This document shows positions 61,485 to 64,000 of a stretch of 64,000 bases of DNA, piece by piece; within the stretch, counting starts at the first letter, position 1; every line of letters starts with the position of its first letter. The notes below the pieces were generated by a model. It saw only the letters and a program-made list of their open reading frames with translations, made no database searches and had not been told where the DNA came from. The stretch spans positions 3,020,736 to 3,084,735 of the forward strand of contig VWZX01010081.1 of assembly GCA_013399015.1 (NCBI GenBank), given 5' to 3'. Origin of the DNA: Galbula dea. Lineage: Eukaryota > Chordata > Aves > Piciformes > Galbulidae. Made by a program: the position numbers and the translations under genes.

Positions 61485-61626
61485 ATCCCCTGGTTCAGAC
61501 AGCGGAAGTAACAGGAAAGGGAGCAAGGACACGCTGAAGACCTGAGGAGTCCCCAAAACAAAAGCTACCCAATTTACCCCGACCTGAAAGACCAAAATCC
61601 ATCCAATGTTCCTGCAGAATGGAAAC
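61485..61626. other. Spacer between inverted CR1 ends
   Basis: About 140 bases unlike CR1; nothing recognised. Flanked by CR1 3' ends pointing outward. Confidence 0.5.
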
Positions 61627-61926
61627 CCACACACTGAGAGACCTTTTAGGAGGTCAGACAGTGATAGAACCAGGGGAAATGGGTGTAAGCTAGAAGAGGG
61701 TAGATTTAGGTTGGGTATTAGGAAGAAGTTCTTCACTATGGGGGTGGTCAGGCAGTGGAACAGGTTGCCCAGAGAGGTTGTGGAAGCCTCATCCCTGGAA
61801 GCTTTTAAGACAAGGCTTGATGGGGCCCTGGGCAGCCTGATGTAGTGATTGGTGTCCCTGCCAGGCAGGGGGGTTGGAACTAGATGATCTTTGAGGTCCC
61901 TTCCAACTCTGACAATCCTATGATTT
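61627..61926 (+). mobile_element. CR1 LINE 3' fragment, young subfamily
   Basis: Sense CR1. A short CACACTGAGAGA piece joins CCTTTTAGGAGGTCAGACAG, so about 100 bases present in the sister copy at 52352 are missing between these points. The rest is open in one frame to 61845 (SDSDRTRGNGCKLEEGRF, QWNRLPREVVEASSLEAF) and ends CCAACTCTGACAATCCTATG. The last 70 bases are identical to those of the 52352 copy. Confidence 0.95.
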
Positions 61927-63043
61927 CACTGGTGCTCCCACTGATGCTGCCCTCAGTGCCTTACCATTTTTCCCCCCAGTGGAGGAGATTCAGGCTTGGT
62001 TGCTTCCAGAGCTGTCCCACTTCTGCACAAGCAGCAGAAGTTGTTTGTAAGAAATGTAAACCATTAAAAAAAAAGATGCTGAGGAAACTTTAGCAATGGA
62101 GCTGCTGTCAGCAGAGATTAAATTGTATACCAACAGCACGACACTTATGCACTGCTACTTAAACTGTGACAAATGGTTGCAAACATGATAGTTTCAGGAT
62201 CTTTAATCTAAATGAATGGTGCTTTTAGCCTACCTCTGACTGGAATTCATTTTGGAAATAAAGCAGCATTTCCTACTTGGTTGTGTACAGAACTACACCA
62301 CCACTGACTAGAAGGGCAGGAGTCAGAGCTTTCACAGCTCTCAGATGTACTACAGTATGCTGTAAGGACTGGAAAAGACCACCTTTGTAGATTTATTCCC
62401 TTCTGAGTCCCAAACAATGTCTGCAATGTAAATTATGATTCTTACCTCCCTGTTGACCTTACAGCAATTGTTTTCAAGGAGCTTTTTCTCCACTTCCATT
62501 TCACTTGCTTTAGCAACATGCATAATGGAAGCTCAGACAAGGCAGCAGAGATTACATTAAAATGTAATTTATAAAATCACAAACAAATAGCTAGTTGTTC
62601 AAAAATCACTTCCATCATTATCAATCTAAATGTAATATTAACTACTGGATAAAACTGATGGCATAGGTCGTTTATCCTACTCATGCTAAATTTATCCCTG
62701 TGTGACCCTCAGAAACTCTCAGCTGAAGGAATTAAAAGCACCACTCTTGCAAACAAGTCTTTACAAAGTGATTTTCTCCTGTTCAGTACAATTGGAATAC
62801 AATATTTATAAAAGAATCTAATTGCAAACATTCCAAGGTGTTCTTCAGTTGATAGCACAAGAGAAAAATTCCCTCTTTTATTCTGCCCCCACCATGCTAC
62901 CTCCCTGTTCTCAGTCCAAGGCTTGCTAGCACTCCTTGGAGATTTCGGAATTGAAAAGCAAAACAAAACAAATGACAGAAAGAGGAAAAGCTGCTAGGTG
63001 AAAAAGAAATATGACTTTGGCATATAATCAGGTGATCAGCTTC
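61927..63043. other. Single-copy non-coding stretch
   Basis: No gene or repeat recognised; open frames are 85 codons or fewer. Confidence 0.6.
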
Positions 63044-63376
63044 TCACAGAATCATAGAATTATTAAGGTTGGAAAAGTAAGATCATCAAGTCCAACTGTC
63101 AACCCAACACCCCCATGCCACTGACCCACGGTGTGAAGGGTCACATCTATTGGTTTTTTGAAGCCCTCCAGGGATGGTGACTCCACCACTGCCCTGGGCA
63201 GCCTGGGCCAATGCCTAATCACTCTTGCAGGGAAGAAATGTTTCCTAACACCCAGCCTGAACCTCTCTTTGTACAACTTGAGGCCATTTTCTCTTGTCCT
63301 ATCACTAGAAACCCTGGAGAAGAGGCTGACTCCCACCTCACTGCACCTTCCTTTCTGCTAGCTGGAGAGAGCAAGA
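63044..63376 (-). mobile_element. CR1 LINE 3' fragment
   Basis: Reversed CR1: CACAGAATCATAGAATTATT, GATCATCAAGTCCAACTGTC, CACCCCCATGCCACTGACCC, GGGATGGTGACTCCACCACT, CTGGGCAGCCTGGGCC, CTAACACCCAGCCTGAACCT, GGAGAAGAGGCTGACTCCCA. The minus frame keeps RFRLGVRKHFFPARVIRHWP and LPRAVVESPSLEGFKK. A short deletion removes part of 'GATCTTAGAGGTC' near 63077. Confidence 0.96.
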
Positions 63377-64000
63377 AAATGATGCTTTCTTGAGATTTCT
63401 GCAGCAGTTTCCTTGCACAACTGCAAGATTTGCAGCTGGGGAGAGACCTGAGGTGGTGAACTGGGTGATGCACTATGAAAGAGACCCCTTAAAGTTACTT
63501 TAAGCATTGAACTTTCCTCCAGCTTTTTTACAGCTCTTATATTTGTAACAAGGCAATAGAAACAAGCTTCCCTGTTCAGTTTTTTTGAGGGGAAAATACA
63601 ATCTTTGTTCAGAAGAAATCCTGCTGATGAAATACTTAACTTAGAACAAGGTTAAAATCAAGTTACAGCTGGTTTGAAGAGCAGGAAGGCACTGCCATCT
63701 CGTGGAGTGTGTGCTTGGAGACCATGCAGCCAGCCAGACTGATGCTCCAGGACGAAACCTGCTCCAGCCTCAGCCGTCTCAGCCTGGCTGCCCCAGGAAC
63801 GCCGCCACTGACAGACATCAGCTTTCTGTGCACACAGCCACGTAGCTGTCTTTGGAAATGATAAGGATTTTCCTAAGGAAATATATCTGACCAAGCAAGA
63901 TAAAAGACCTTTAAAAAGACATCTAATGCAGAGATCAGGACAAAAATGCTGAGCTACATTGCCTCCAAGGCTGCTTTATACTGGGAGATTTACACTTCAG
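63377..64000. other. Single-copy stretch with CpG cluster at its end
   Basis: No gene recognised. CpGs at 63701, 63753, 63775, 63800, 63803 and 63841 form a local cluster in CpG-poor surroundings, next to a CTCF-like motif. A 78-codon minus frame (63658-63894) spans it but is not recognisable. Confidence 0.5.
63693..63705 (-). promoter_or_regulatory. Candidate CTCF core motif
   Basis: Minus strand reads CCACGAGATGGCAG (63692-63705), matching the CTCF consensus CCASYAGRKGGCRS at 13 of 14 positions; the mismatch is G for Y at position 5. It contains one CpG (63701), so binding could depend on methylation. Chance matches of this quality are expected at a low rate, so this is a candidate only. 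Confidence 0.4.

Noticed and set aside
1..64000. tRNA, rRNA, snRNA or CRISPR-like structures
   Set aside because: No GGTTCRANNCC B-box with matching A-box, no rRNA-like blocks and no regularly spaced short repeats were seen by reading. A covariance-model search was not possible.

Overview
This window looks like bird nuclear DNA, and I find no protein-coding gene in it that I can support. The avian call rests on its repeats. There are 24 separate fragments of CR1 LINEs, most ending in the bird-type 3' tail (TTGGA..TAGATGATC..GGTC..TTCCAAC followed by ATTCTATG-like octamers). There are also four independent endogenous-retrovirus LTRs of the avian type that begins TGTCCTGGTTT or TGTCCTAGTTT (one minus-strand copy lacks that end). 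The background is AT-rich and CpG-poor. CR1 covers roughly 11% and LTRs about 5%. The CR1 load and LTR type suggest a neoavian bird; I cannot name a species. The sequence is intergenic or lies in a very large intron. No rRNA, tRNA, CRISPR or bacterial-type gene is visible, and no open frame outside repeats resembles a known protein family.

Layout. 1-8510 is single-copy, with a (GGGAAA)n purine tract at 5806-5880 and a CR1 tail at 8511. 9207-13768 holds two CR1 tails, a minus-strand LTR and an assembly gap (11515-11650). The 1,899 bases left of the gap (9616-11514) recur right of it (11651-13549) with two differences seen, and both copies stop exactly at the gap edges. This is almost certainly unmerged contig overlap, so the true locus is probably about 2.03 kb shorter. 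14021-17226 has four CR1 pieces, one an ancient fragment of the reverse transcriptase N-terminal region. It also has a TAAT-rich stretch (15060-15400) and a CpG cluster with an octamer motif (16225-16890).

17227-30923 carries two LTRs (21230 and 24089) and CR1 copies at 24701, 28118, 29741 and 30540. 30924-46425 is mostly single-copy, with CR1 at 35248, 39208 (the longest intact CR1 reading frame, about 180 codons), 43106 and 46057, and an LTR at 43471. 46426-63376 has nine CR1 copies, including a head-to-head pair at 51650/52352 and an inverted pair at 61409/61627. The plus-strand members of those pairs are about 96% identical and mark the youngest CR1 activity here. 63377-64000 ends in a small CpG cluster with a close match to the CTCF core motif.

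I found no new multi-gene system. The observations most worth checking are the duplication at the gap, three candidate regulatory patches (16.2-16.9 kb, 58.2-59.0 kb, 63.7-63.85 kb), the ancient CR1 fragment beside possibly conserved sequence, and recurrent internal deletions in CR1 copies. Conservation was judged by eye only; no alignment or database search was possible.
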